Below the pieces are notes generated by a model that made no database searches, was not told the origin of the DNA, and worked only from the letters and a program-made list of their open reading frames with translations. From positions 62,001 to 126,000 of the forward strand of contig CAVZTJ010000017.1 of assembly GCA_963778075.1 (NCBI GenBank): a DNA stretch of 64,000 bases. The letters are read 5' to 3'. This stretch comes from JASHPR01 sp963778075 (GTDB lineage: Bacteria > Actinomycetota > Actinomycetes > Streptosporangiales > Streptosporangiaceae). This document shows positions 57,067 to 64,000 of the stretch, piece after piece (position 1 is the stretch's first letter; every line of letters starts with the position of its first letter). The translations under genes were made by a program, and so were the position numbers.

Positions 57067-58069
57067 CGCCCCGTTTCCTGCCGGTAGCCCGCCAGCGTGG
57101 CCTCGCCGAGGCGGGCCAGGTCGCGTTCGGCGTGGTGCTGGCGCAGGTACAGCTCCAGATCGGCCACCCGCCGCGCGTGCTCTTCGTCGAAGGCCAGCGG
57201 TGCCGGGCCGAGCGCGTGGCCCACCTGGCGCAGGGTTCGCTCGGCCGCGTCGGCGACCACGGCGCGCACCTGCATGCCCAGGTCCTCCCCGGCCGGGCCT
57301 TCCGCCATTCCGTTGTCGATCTCCGCCGCCGCACGGGCCAGCACCGACCCGGACGCGTGCAGCGCGGCATCGACCAGCCCCACGTGCAGCGCGGAAAGCT
57401 CGCCAGAGCGCTCCGCAGACCGGGCGATCAGTGTGGCCTGCAGGCCGGTGGCACCGCCGTGCCAGCATGCGGCCACGCCCATGCCACCCCAGGCAAAGCC
57501 GGGCCTGACGAGGTACCAGCTGGGCGGGCCCACTGGGACCGCTGGGGTGCCGTCCATGTGGATGGCGGCGCTGGTAACGGTCCGCAGGCCGCGGGCAACC
57601 CAGCCATCGGCGGGCTCGAAGGTCACCGACCGGTGTTGGAGCGGCACCCGGAAGAGCTGGCGATCGTCACCGACGTGGGCGGTGATCAGAGCGGCATCGA
57701 GCTGCGCAGCCAGCGAGCACCACGGTTTTACCCCGTACAAAGCGACGGATCCGCCACGCTCACGTGCCTCCAGCCGGTGCGGCGCCGCCTCCGCCGCAAA
57801 CACGCCCCAGGTCCCGGCCAGCGCCGCTCGCCGGCTTCGCCCAGGATCGCGAGCGCGTCGCTGTGCGCCTCCAGCACCCGGCCGACCGTCAGGCTCTCCC
57901 GGCTGACGGCCGCCAGAACGGTCCAGCGGGCCGCGGTATCACCGCCCCCCGGCTGGGGCAGCATCCGGCCGAAATCCTCAGCCAGCCGCAGCGCCGCCGC
58001 GGCGTCCTCGCCTGCCTTCCGCGAGGCCTCCACCAGCGGCTCAGCCCAGGCCGGCAGCTGGCCAATCAA
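57063..58069 (-). pseudogene. Acyl-CoA dehydrogenase-like gene, single frameshift
   Basis: Two frames join into one protein of about 335 residues. From TTG 58069 (AGGA six bases upstream): LVEASRKAGEDAAAALRLAEDFGRMLP... VLEAHSDALAILGEAGE. The frame slips near 57815-57830 and goes on TWGVFAAEAAPHRLEARERGGSVALYGVKPWCSLAAQLD, ending AGYRQETGR. WGVFAAE and GVKPWCS are typical of a short acyl-CoA dehydrogenase subfamily linked to PIG-L/GT2/NodS clusters. One missing base restores the frame, so an error in the sequence is plausible. The C-terminal part overlaps the glycosyltransferase start. Confidence 0.75.
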
Positions 58070-58283
58070 CTCAGTTCCTGGGCAGCGGAACTCATCATCC
58101 GGACGCCCCCCGTTGTTGTGGAATCGGATGCCGGTCTCTACCTCCGTTGCCGCGGTTTAACCCCATGGGCCCGCGGTTTACCCACGAGGTGGTGGGCAGC
58201 GCAGGCGCATGCGAGTCATCTCGCGGCTTGAGGATGCCGATCAGCTTGACCCCGCCATCACAGTGGGCCAGAAGGCCGGGCAC

Positions 58284-58309
58284 CGTCCCAGGCCCTGAGG
58301 CCTGGGACG
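58284..58309 (-). terminator. Terminator hairpin of the Dps gene
   Basis: CGTCCCAGGCC-ctga-GGCCTGGGACG: perfect 11-bp stem with a 4-base loop, 18 bases beyond the stop of the minus-strand dps gene and upstream of the acyl-CoA dehydrogenase-like gene. It would separate the two transcripts. Nothing else is seen in 58070-58283. Confidence 0.75.
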
Positions 58310-58327
58310 TCCGCATCCGACCGGCGG

Positions 58328-58894
58328 TTACTGACGTGCGCGCGCGGCCGCTTTCCGTTCGGTGGTGGCGCCGCTGGTGCGCAGCGATCCGCCCGGCTTC
58401 TCCAGGTGCGCCCGGACGAACCAGTGGTACTGCTCCAGCTGGGCTGCCTGGTTGATGAGCATGTCCTGGGTGACCGGATCGGGCTCCTCCGCAGCCGTGA
58501 TCGCCTTGCGGTGCGCCTCGATGATGCCTGCGTAGACCACGTCGAGCGCGCCCAGATGGGCGATGGCGTCGTCGCGGCCAAGGGAATAGTCGTCCCACGA
58601 CCGGCCGGCGACGATCGCACCCGGTGTGCCCTGCGGCGATCCGCCGAGGGTCGCGATGCGCTCGGCGGTCTCATCGACCATCAGGCGGACGGCGTCGACC
58701 TGCGGGTCGAGCATCGTGTGCACGGCGATGAACTGCGGCCCCACGACGTTCCAGTGGATGTGCTTGAGCGTCAGCGCCAGGTCGTTGAGTGAGTTCAGCC
58801 GGTCCTGCAGAAGGTCGATGACCAGCGTGGCATCCTTCTTGCCCAGACCGGGGACACCGTACTTGGGCGAGCTCGAGTTCTTGCCAGCTGCCAT
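58328..58894 (-). CDS. dps: Dps family DNA-binding/iron-storage protein
   Basis: 188 residues. Ferroxidase-site helix LKHIHWNVVGPQFIAVHTMLDPQVDAVRLMVDETAERIATLGG (His and Asp/Glu ligands in HWNV..VH...D..V..DE) and C-terminal DPVTQDMLINQAAQLEQYHWFVRAHL. It forms 12-mers that oxidise Fe(II) and protect DNA. Lys/Arg-rich ends (MAAGKNSSSPKYG, RKAAARARQ) suit DNA binding. ATG 58894, with a hairpin terminator downstream. Confidence 0.92.
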   Translation of the reverse strand: MAAGKNSSSPKYGVPGLGKKDATLVIDLLQDRLNSLNDLALTLKHIHWNVVGPQFIAVHTMLDPQVDAVRLMVDETAERIATLGGSPQGTPGAIVAGRSWDDYSLGRDDAIAHLGALDVVYAGIIEAHRKAITAAEEPDPVTQDMLINQAAQLEQYHWFVRAHLEKPGGSLRTSGATTERKAAARARQ

Positions 58895-59142
58895 GATCGC
58901 TGCCTTTCGCTAGGTTGCGTGAACGCGGTCGCCTACCCCTGCGGTTGTCCTTTACGCCGGCGCCAGCCACACCAACCGCCAACGGCTCGCGTTCCGGGTC
59001 GACGCCGCCGAGCGCGCCGTACTAGTCATCTGTCGCACGCGTCAGGATCACTTTTCGACGATTGCCCGTTCTCCTCCAACGGGCTATCGCAGTAATCTCC
59101 GGACAAACCTCACAACCTCGATGTTGAGGGGGGAGCGCCAGA

Positions 59143-60984
59143 ATGAAGAGCTCGGCAACAGGGGGCAGACGCAGACGCGGCCTGCTCGGACTCATGGGTG
59201 CGGCTGTCACGGCCGCGCTGGTCATCAGCGCCTGCTCCTCCACGAGCTCGCAGGCGCCCTCGAGTGGCGCGACGGTGAAGGGCGGCGTGGCGACGTACGG
59301 GTTCGTCAGCGGGCAGAGTCCAACTTATATCTGGCCCTTCATCCCCATCGCCGACGAGAGCGTTCCTAACGGCCAGAACTTCCAGTACATGCTGTACCGG
59401 CCGCTCTACATGTTCGGCAACAACGGCACGTCGGTCCAGGTCAATTACCCGCTGTCGCCCGCCAACGCGCCCGTCTACAGCGACGGCGGCAAGACGGTGA
59501 CGGTCCAGCTCAAGGGCTGGAAGTGGTCGGACGGGGAAAGCGTCGATGCGCAGGACGTGGCGTTCTGGCTCAACATGATGAAGGCGGAGAAGGCCAACTA
59601 CGCCGGCTACACGCCGGGAACCCTGCCGGACAATCTGGCGTCCATCTCGGTCACCGGGCCGGACACGATCGTCCTGCACCTGACCAAGACGTACGCGTCG
59701 ACGTGGTTCACCTACAACCAGCTGGCAGAGATCACGCCAATGCCGCTCGCCTGGGACGTGACCTCAGCGGGCGCCAAGCCCGGCAGCGGCGGGTGCCACA
59801 CCAGCATCTCCGACTGCGCGAAGGTGTGGAGCTTCCTGAGCACCCAGGCCAAGGGCACTTCCACGTACGGGACGAGCGCCCTCTGGGGCGTTGTAGACGG
59901 CCCATGGAAGCTGACGGCGTTCAACGCCAGCGGCCCCGACGTCTTCGTTCCCAACAAGGCCTACTCGGGTTCACCGAAGCCGACGCTCTCCGAGCTCAAG
60001 TACCTCGACTACACCAGCGACACCGCCATGTACACGGCGCTGAAGACGGGCTCGCTGGACGTCGGCGAGGTACCGCCAGCGGACCTCCCGGAGAAGCCGC
60101 TGAGCCAGGCGCTGCCGTCGTCCAACCCGCTCGGGTCCGGCTACGCGCTCCAGCCGTTCTACACCTATGCGATCGCCTACACCCAGCTCAACTTCAAGAA
60201 CCCAACCGCCGGGCCGGTGCTCAAGCAGCTGTACTTCCGCCAGGCGCTGATGTACGTCAACGACCAGGTCGGCATCTCTAAGGAGATCTACCGCGGCTAC
60301 GCGTACCCCACGACCGGGCCGGTTCCTCCCGAGCCCGCCAACGCCTTCGAGCCCCCGGTGGAAAAAGCCAACGGCGGGGCGGGCGCCTACCCCTTCAACA
60401 TCGCCAAGGCGAAGAGTGTGCTCGAAAGCCACGGCTGGAAGATGGTGGGCGGCGTCATGACCTGCGAGACTCCCGCAAAGTGCGGCACCGGGATCAAGGC
60501 AGGCGCCCAGGCCAAGTTCACGATGGACTACACGTCGGGCTCCACCGCGCTGGCCGGGCAGGTGGACACGTACAAGTCGGATGCCTCGCAGGCAGGCATC
60601 TCCATCGCGTTGCAGGCTGAATCGTTCAGCACGCTGCTCGGGGTCGGCGTCTCGACGAACACGACCTGGCAGATGATCGATCTGTCCGGCTGGGCGTACG
60701 ACGGCCCCGGCTACCTGCCGACCGGTGAGCCGCTGTTCCAGACCGGCGCGCCGTCGAACTCGGGCAGCTACTCCGACCCGATGATGGACAGCCTGATCCA
60801 GAAGATCCAGGACGACAGCAGCATGTCGCTGTTCCACCAGTACGCGACGTTCACCGCCGAGCAGCTGCCGTTCATCTGGGTGCCGCAGATCTACTTCATC
60901 CAGGCGGTCAAGAGCAACCTGAAGGGCGTCACATTCGATCCGCTGTACACGTTCCTGCCCGAGTACTGGCACTTCACGAAGTAG
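59143..60984 (+). CDS. ABC transporter substrate-binding lipoprotein, family 5 (peptide/oligosaccharide type), orphan
   Basis: 613 residues. Arg-rich n-region, hydrophobic signal and lipobox VISAC (Cys31); Ser-rich linker; then SBP family 5: GGVATYGFVSGQSPTYIWPF, LKGWKWSDGESVDAQDVAFWLNMM, LWGVVDGPWKLTAFN, FRQALMYVNDQVGISKEIYRGYAYPTTGPVPP. Usually binds oligopeptides, nickel or oligosaccharides. No permease or ATPase genes adjoin, so it is an orphan here. GGGGGAG lies seven bases before ATG 59143. Its 3' end overlaps the convergent PucR gene by 11 bp. Confidence 0.9.
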   Translation: MKSSATGGRRRRGLLGLMGAAVTAALVISACSSTSSQAPSSGATVKGGVATYGFVSGQSPTYIWPFIPIADESVPNGQNFQYMLYRPLYMFGNNGTSVQVNYPLSPANAPVYSDGGKTVTVQLKGWKWSDGESVDAQDVAFWLNMMKAEKANYAGYTPGTLPDNLASISVTGPDTIVLHLTKTYASTWFTYNQLAEITPMPLAWDVTSAGAKPGSGGCHTSISDCAKVWSFLSTQAKGTSTYGTSALWGVVDGPWKLTAFNASGPDVFVPNKAYSGSPKPTLSELKYLDYTSDTAMYTALKTGSLDVGEVPPADLPEKPLSQALPSSNPLGSGYALQPFYTYAIAYTQLNFKNPTAGPVLKQLYFRQALMYVNDQVGISKEIYRGYAYPTTGPVPPEPANAFEPPVEKANGGAGAYPFNIAKAKSVLESHGWKMVGGVMTCETPAKCGTGIKAGAQAKFTMDYTSGSTALAGQVDTYKSDASQAGISIALQAESFSTLLGVGVSTNTTWQMIDLSGWAYDGPGYLPTGEPLFQTGAPSNSGSYSDPMMDSLIQKIQDDSSMSLFHQYATFTAEQLPFIWVPQIYFIQAVKSNLKGVTFDPLYTFLPEYWHFTK

Positions 60985-62149
60985 CCTCCGGGCGGCTGGA
61001 GCCGGCGGGCGGGTAGCTTCCGTTCAGCCGGGCCAGCTTGAAGCCGAGGTGCAGGGCGAGGCGGTCGTTGCCGTCGTGCAGGTCCGCGCCGGTCAGGCGG
61101 GCCGCCTTGCCAAGCCGGTAGTACAGCGTGGCCCGGTGCAGCCGCAGCTGCTCGGCGGTCCGCTTGGCGTCACAGCCGAGATCGAGGTAGGTCTCGACGG
61201 TGCCGGCCAGGTCGTCGTCGTGGCCGATGAGCCGCTGCAGCCGCGGGTCCACGCACGAGGAGCGCACGTCGTCGCCCAGCGGGACCTGGACCAGGATCCG
61301 GAACGCGCCGAGGTCCCGCCAGTGGGCCAGATCGCCCACTGTGGGTACGGCGGCAGCCACCTTCGCGGCGAGCAATGCCTCGCGGTAGGAGTGGTGAGCG
61401 TCGGCAAGCTGAGGCTGCGGGTCACCGATCCCGGTGATCACGCGCGCGTCGCCGCCGTGCGGTTTGCTGCGCGCGCCCCGGGCCAGCGCGGCCGACGCTT
61501 CACGAGCCGTGGCGACCGCCTGCCGGTCGTCGCCGGGCGAAGCGACGGGCACGAGCAGCACCCCATGGTCGGGGCGCACCATCTGCAGCAGGCCGGGCTG
61601 TAGCCGCCTGCGCAGCAGCTCGAGCATGGCCTCGCCGATGACCTCCTCGGCGCCGGACACCGGGACGTTGGCCAGGCGGACCACCACGACCGCGTGCGGC
61701 GCGTCGGCCGCCGCTAGGCCCTGCTCCACCAGCTGCTGCGCGGCGACCTGGCGCATCTCCAGGTCGGGCGTCAGCAGGTGGGACAGAACGCTCGACCAGA
61801 GCCGGCGGTCGAGCTCGTCTTCGTACAGCAGGAGCGCGGCGTGGTGGCTGACCCGCTCGACGAGCTCGACGTCGGGGCCGTCCAGCCGCCGCACGTCGTC
61901 GATGAGGAAGAGGAAACCGAGCAGCCGGCCCCGGAAGCGAACCGGGACGCACAGCCGCCCAAGAATGCCCAGCTCCGGATGACTAGGTATGCGCACCGGC
62001 GAGGTGGCGTGCGCGATGCCAAACTGGCGGAACCAGTTCCTTACCTCCGGAGCGGTCTCGCGCATCAGGATCGAAGCCCGGCGGATTTCGTCGATGGGCC
62101 CGTCCTGCGCGGAGTACACAACCATGCGCTGCTCATGGTCTTCAAGCAC
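60974..62149 (-). CDS. PucR-type transcriptional regulator (N-terminus probably frameshifted)
   Basis: 391 residues from GTG 62149, but coding clearly continues upstream. In the same frame, LNELQALVEDLSRRTGAPAVLED-type sequence extends to about 62210 with no start codon. An ATG at 62220 in another frame would join it if one C were added to the CCCC run. Domain order: GAF-like sensor (residues 1-130), middle GGDEF-like region, and C-terminal PucR helix-turn-helix (DAKRTAEQLRLHRATLYYRLGKAA). PucR proteins regulate purine or amino-acid use. Divergent from the peptidase gene. Confidence 0.82.
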   Translation of the reverse strand: MLEDHEQRMVVYSAQDGPIDEIRRASILMRETAPEVRNWFRQFGIAHATSPVRIPSHPELGILGRLCVPVRFRGRLLGFLFLIDDVRRLDGPDVELVERVSHHAALLLYEDELDRRLWSSVLSHLLTPDLEMRQVAAQQLVEQGLAAADAPHAVVVVRLANVPVSGAEEVIGEAMLELLRRRLQPGLLQMVRPDHGVLLVPVASPGDDRQAVATAREASAALARGARSKPHGGDARVITGIGDPQPQLADAHHSYREALLAAKVAAAVPTVGDLAHWRDLGAFRILVQVPLGDDVRSSCVDPRLQRLIGHDDDLAGTVETYLDLGCDAKRTAEQLRLHRATLYYRLGKAARLTGADLHDGNDRLALHLGFKLARLNGSYPPAGSSRPEATS

Positions 62150-62244
62150 CGCCGGAGCCCCGGTGCGCCGCGAGAGGTCCTCGACGAGAGCCTGGAGTTC
62201 GTTCAGGGGCCACGACCCATCCGCGATCTACACCAGAAGTAATG

Positions 62245-62257
62245 CCCCAGTTTGGGG
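62245..62257. promoter_or_regulatory. 13-bp palindrome between pucR-like and peptidase genes
   Basis: CCCCA-gtt-TGGGG, perfect 5-bp arms in the divergent promoter gap (62221-62367). Candidate operator for the PucR-type regulator. Confidence 0.4.
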
Positions 62258-62367
62258 TATTTCAAGGACGTGGTCAAGCACGAACCTTTAACAATCGTCG
62301 CAGCAAGAAACCCCGCGCATCCGACACTTGCGCATTGGCAGGTTCGGCTGGCCACCGTGAGACTGCA

Positions 62368-63802
62368 ATGGTGGCGGCCTACCGGAAGAACTCGTTCAGC
62401 ACTCCCCCATCGGCCCGGCTATCCGAATACATGCGGCAGGGCTGGTCCGAGGCTGGCGAGCCGCCTGGCGTGTTCCCCGCCCCGCCCGCCGCTCTGCTCG
62501 CAAGGCGCCGCGCCGCGCTCGTCCGCGCGGTGGCCCGGCGCCCGGCTGATCATCCCGGCAGGCCAGCCGCGGCTGCGCGCCGGAGACACGCACTACCCGT
62601 TCCGGCCCGAGAGCAATTACGTATGGCTGACCGGAGATCAGACACCCGGCGGAGTGCTGGTCCTGGAACCGGCCGGCGGGGAGCACGAGGCGACGCTGTA
62701 CCTGCAGCCGCCGTCGGGCCGCAGCGATGACAGTTTCTGGCTCAACGGGGCGCACGGCGAGCTGTGGGTGGGACCGCGCCCGGAACTCGCCCACATCTCC
62801 CAGCGGCTGGGCGTCGCCTGCGCCCCGCGCGCCGACCTCGACGTGATCCTCGACGGGCTGCGGCCGGATGACGGGTACGTCGTGCTGCGCGGCACCGATC
62901 CGCAGATCGACGCCGCGGTCCCAGTGGCCGATGCCGACGACGAGCAGTGGCTCCGGGCCAGCCTGGCCGAGATCCGGCTGGTCAAGGACGAGTGGGAGAT
63001 CGGCCAGCTGCGGGCCGCCATGGAACTCAGCGCTGCCGGGTTCGCCGACGCCGCCGAAGTGCTGCGCCGGGCCGCCGCTGGGGCACCGGCCGGCGAGCGG
63101 GAGGTGGAGGCGGCGTTCGAGCACCGCGCCCGGGCGGGCGGCGCGGGCCCCGGCTACCCGACGATCGCCGCGGCGGGCTGGCACGCCACGATCCTGCACT
63201 GGACCCGCAACGACGGGCCGTTGCGGTCGGGCGAGCTGATCGTGATCGACGCGGGCGCGGAAACCAGCACGCTGTACACCGCCGACATCACCCGCACCCT
63301 GCCGGTGTCCGGCACGTTCACCGCGATCCAGCGCGAGGTGTACGAGATCGTGCTGGCCGCGCAGCAGGCCGCACTTGCCGAGATAGCTCCCGGCAAGGCC
63401 TACCGGGACTACTACCGAGCGGTCGCGCAGGTGCTCGCCGACGGGCTGGAGCAGCTCGGCGTGCTGCCGGTCAGCGCCGCCGACTCGCTGCGCGAGGACA
63501 GCGGGCTGCACCGCCGCTGGACGCTCTGCGCACCCGGGCACATGCTCGGGCTTGACGTGCACGACTGCGGCGACGCCCCAGCCGACTCATACATCGACGG
63601 CGTGCTGCGTCCCGGGATGGTGCTGACCGTCGAGCCGGGCCTGTACTTCCAGCGGTACGACGAGCTCGCGCCCGCGCCGTTGCGCGGGCTCGGCGTCCGC
63701 ATCGAGGACGACGTCCTGGTCACGCCCGACGGCTGCGAGCTGCTCAGCGCCGCTCTCCCCCGCACCCCCGACGCCGTCGAGCAGTGGCTAGCGAGCGCGT
63801 GA
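62368..63802 (+). pseudogene. Xaa-Pro aminopeptidase (M24B), single frameshift near its N-terminus
   Basis: Rebuilt protein of about 478 residues. ATG 62368 gives MVAAYRKNSFSTPPSARLSE, YMRQGWSEAGEPPGVFPAPPAALLARRRAALVRAVA. The frame shifts near 62540 (CCC run) and continues GARLIIPAGQPRLRAGDTHYPFRPESNYVWLTGDQTPGGVLVL. The catalytic metalloprotease domain is intact: ELIVIDAGAETSTLYTADITRTLPVSG (two Asp ligands), APGHMLGLDVHDCG (His), MVLTVEPGLYF (Glu) and RIEDDVLV (Glu). It cleaves N-terminal residues before proline. One extra C explains the break, so the gene may be functional in the real genome. Confidence 0.8.
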
Positions 63803-63923
63803 CCATTGCTGCGAGCAGCCTTGCGCCGGCGTCGCCATCGCCGCCGCCTTCCTGCCAGCCCGCGCCCTGCGCCACCTACCCGCCGCCCACCTGCTAGCCG
63901 CGGACTGACCGAGACTCTGGGAT

Positions 63924-64000
63924 CTAGCCGAGCGCGCCGGCCAGCACGTCGGCGAGGGCCGCGCCGCACCGGCGATCCTGATCCTTCTGCGGGTTATAGC
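63924..64000 (-). CDS. C-terminal end of an unidentified protein (start outside window)
   Basis: The minus-strand frame open to the right edge ends YNPQKDQDRRCGAALADVLAGALG-stop at 63924. Only 25 codons are visible, too few to name a family. The gap 63803-63923 holds no other signal. Confidence 0.35.
   Translation of the reverse strand, partial: YNPQKDQDRRCGAALADVLAGALG

Noticed and set aside
57063..57803. Stand-alone 246-residue protein starting MFAAEAAP
   Set aside because: It begins in the middle of a conserved acyl-CoA dehydrogenase strand, and the preceding half of the family is found in the adjacent frame directly upstream.

Overview
The window is high-GC DNA with tightly packed genes, frequent GTG/TTG starts, 4-bp ATGA/GTGA overlaps and lipoprotein sugar-binding proteins. 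It also has GntR, TetR, MarR, MocR, PucR and XRE-NB-ARC-TPR regulators, a deazaflavin-type reductase and an MscL with an actinobacterial zinc-ribbon tail. All of this points to a soil actinomycete (Streptomyces/Streptosporangiales-like); the species cannot be named from the sequence. No tRNA, rRNA, CRISPR array or phage was seen.

Region 1 (1-16.9 kb) is an inositol-type catabolic locus. A minus-strand operon runs from 9531 to the left edge: ABC ATPase, lipoprotein binding protein, two permeases, a TIM-barrel isomerase, a zinc alcohol dehydrogenase, a Gfo/Idh dehydrogenase, an IolE-like TIM-barrel protein and a second Gfo/Idh dehydrogenase cut by the window edge. A GntR/UTRA regulator follows, and a divergent plus-strand operon carries iolC, a Cgl0158-type aldolase, iolB, iolD and a frameshifted MFS gene. 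Together they would import an inositol-like compound, oxidise and dehydrate it, open the ring (IolD), isomerise (IolB), phosphorylate (IolC) and cleave (aldolase). The number of dehydrogenases suggests a substrate more complex than plain myo-inositol.

Region 2 (16.9-30.9 kb) is mixed housekeeping and accessory DNA. It holds a DUF3887-like protein, a ParA/small DNA-binding-protein pair with a striking palindrome upstream, and a GNAT. MscL is split from its zinc ribbon. Next come a RibD-like reductase, an LLM monooxygenase, a DUF1330 protein, a phosphotransferase with a 9-bp microsatellite, a decayed TnpB element abutting an acyl-CoA dehydrogenase, a Clp ATPase with a molybdopterin oxidoreductase and a small zinc protein, and a MarR regulator next to a broken MFS gene.

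Region 3 (30.9-43.4 kb) is a sugar ABC importer without its ATPase, a kinase remnant, and a secreted GH54 arabinofuranosidase behind a LacI-type operator. A CPBP protease/NAD(P)-binding pair, a VOC protein, and a truncated class II aldolase joined to a seven-repeat (propeller-like) gene follow, then a MocR regulator divergent from an MFS exporter.

Region 4 (43.4-64 kb) has TetR/deazaflavin-reductase and TetR/FAD-monooxygenase pairs, an ASCH protein, a DsbA/FrnE protein, a Fpg/Nei glycosylase, a large XRE-NB-ARC-TPR regulator and an APC permease. An overlapping operon of acyl-CoA dehydrogenase-like, glycosyltransferase 2, PIG-L deacetylase and NodS-type methyltransferase follows, then Dps, an orphan peptide-type binding lipoprotein, a PucR regulator and an M24B aminopeptidase.

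About a dozen genes are interrupted by single-base frame changes. Several of these lie in short homopolymers, so some 'pseudogenes' here may be sequencing errors rather than biology.
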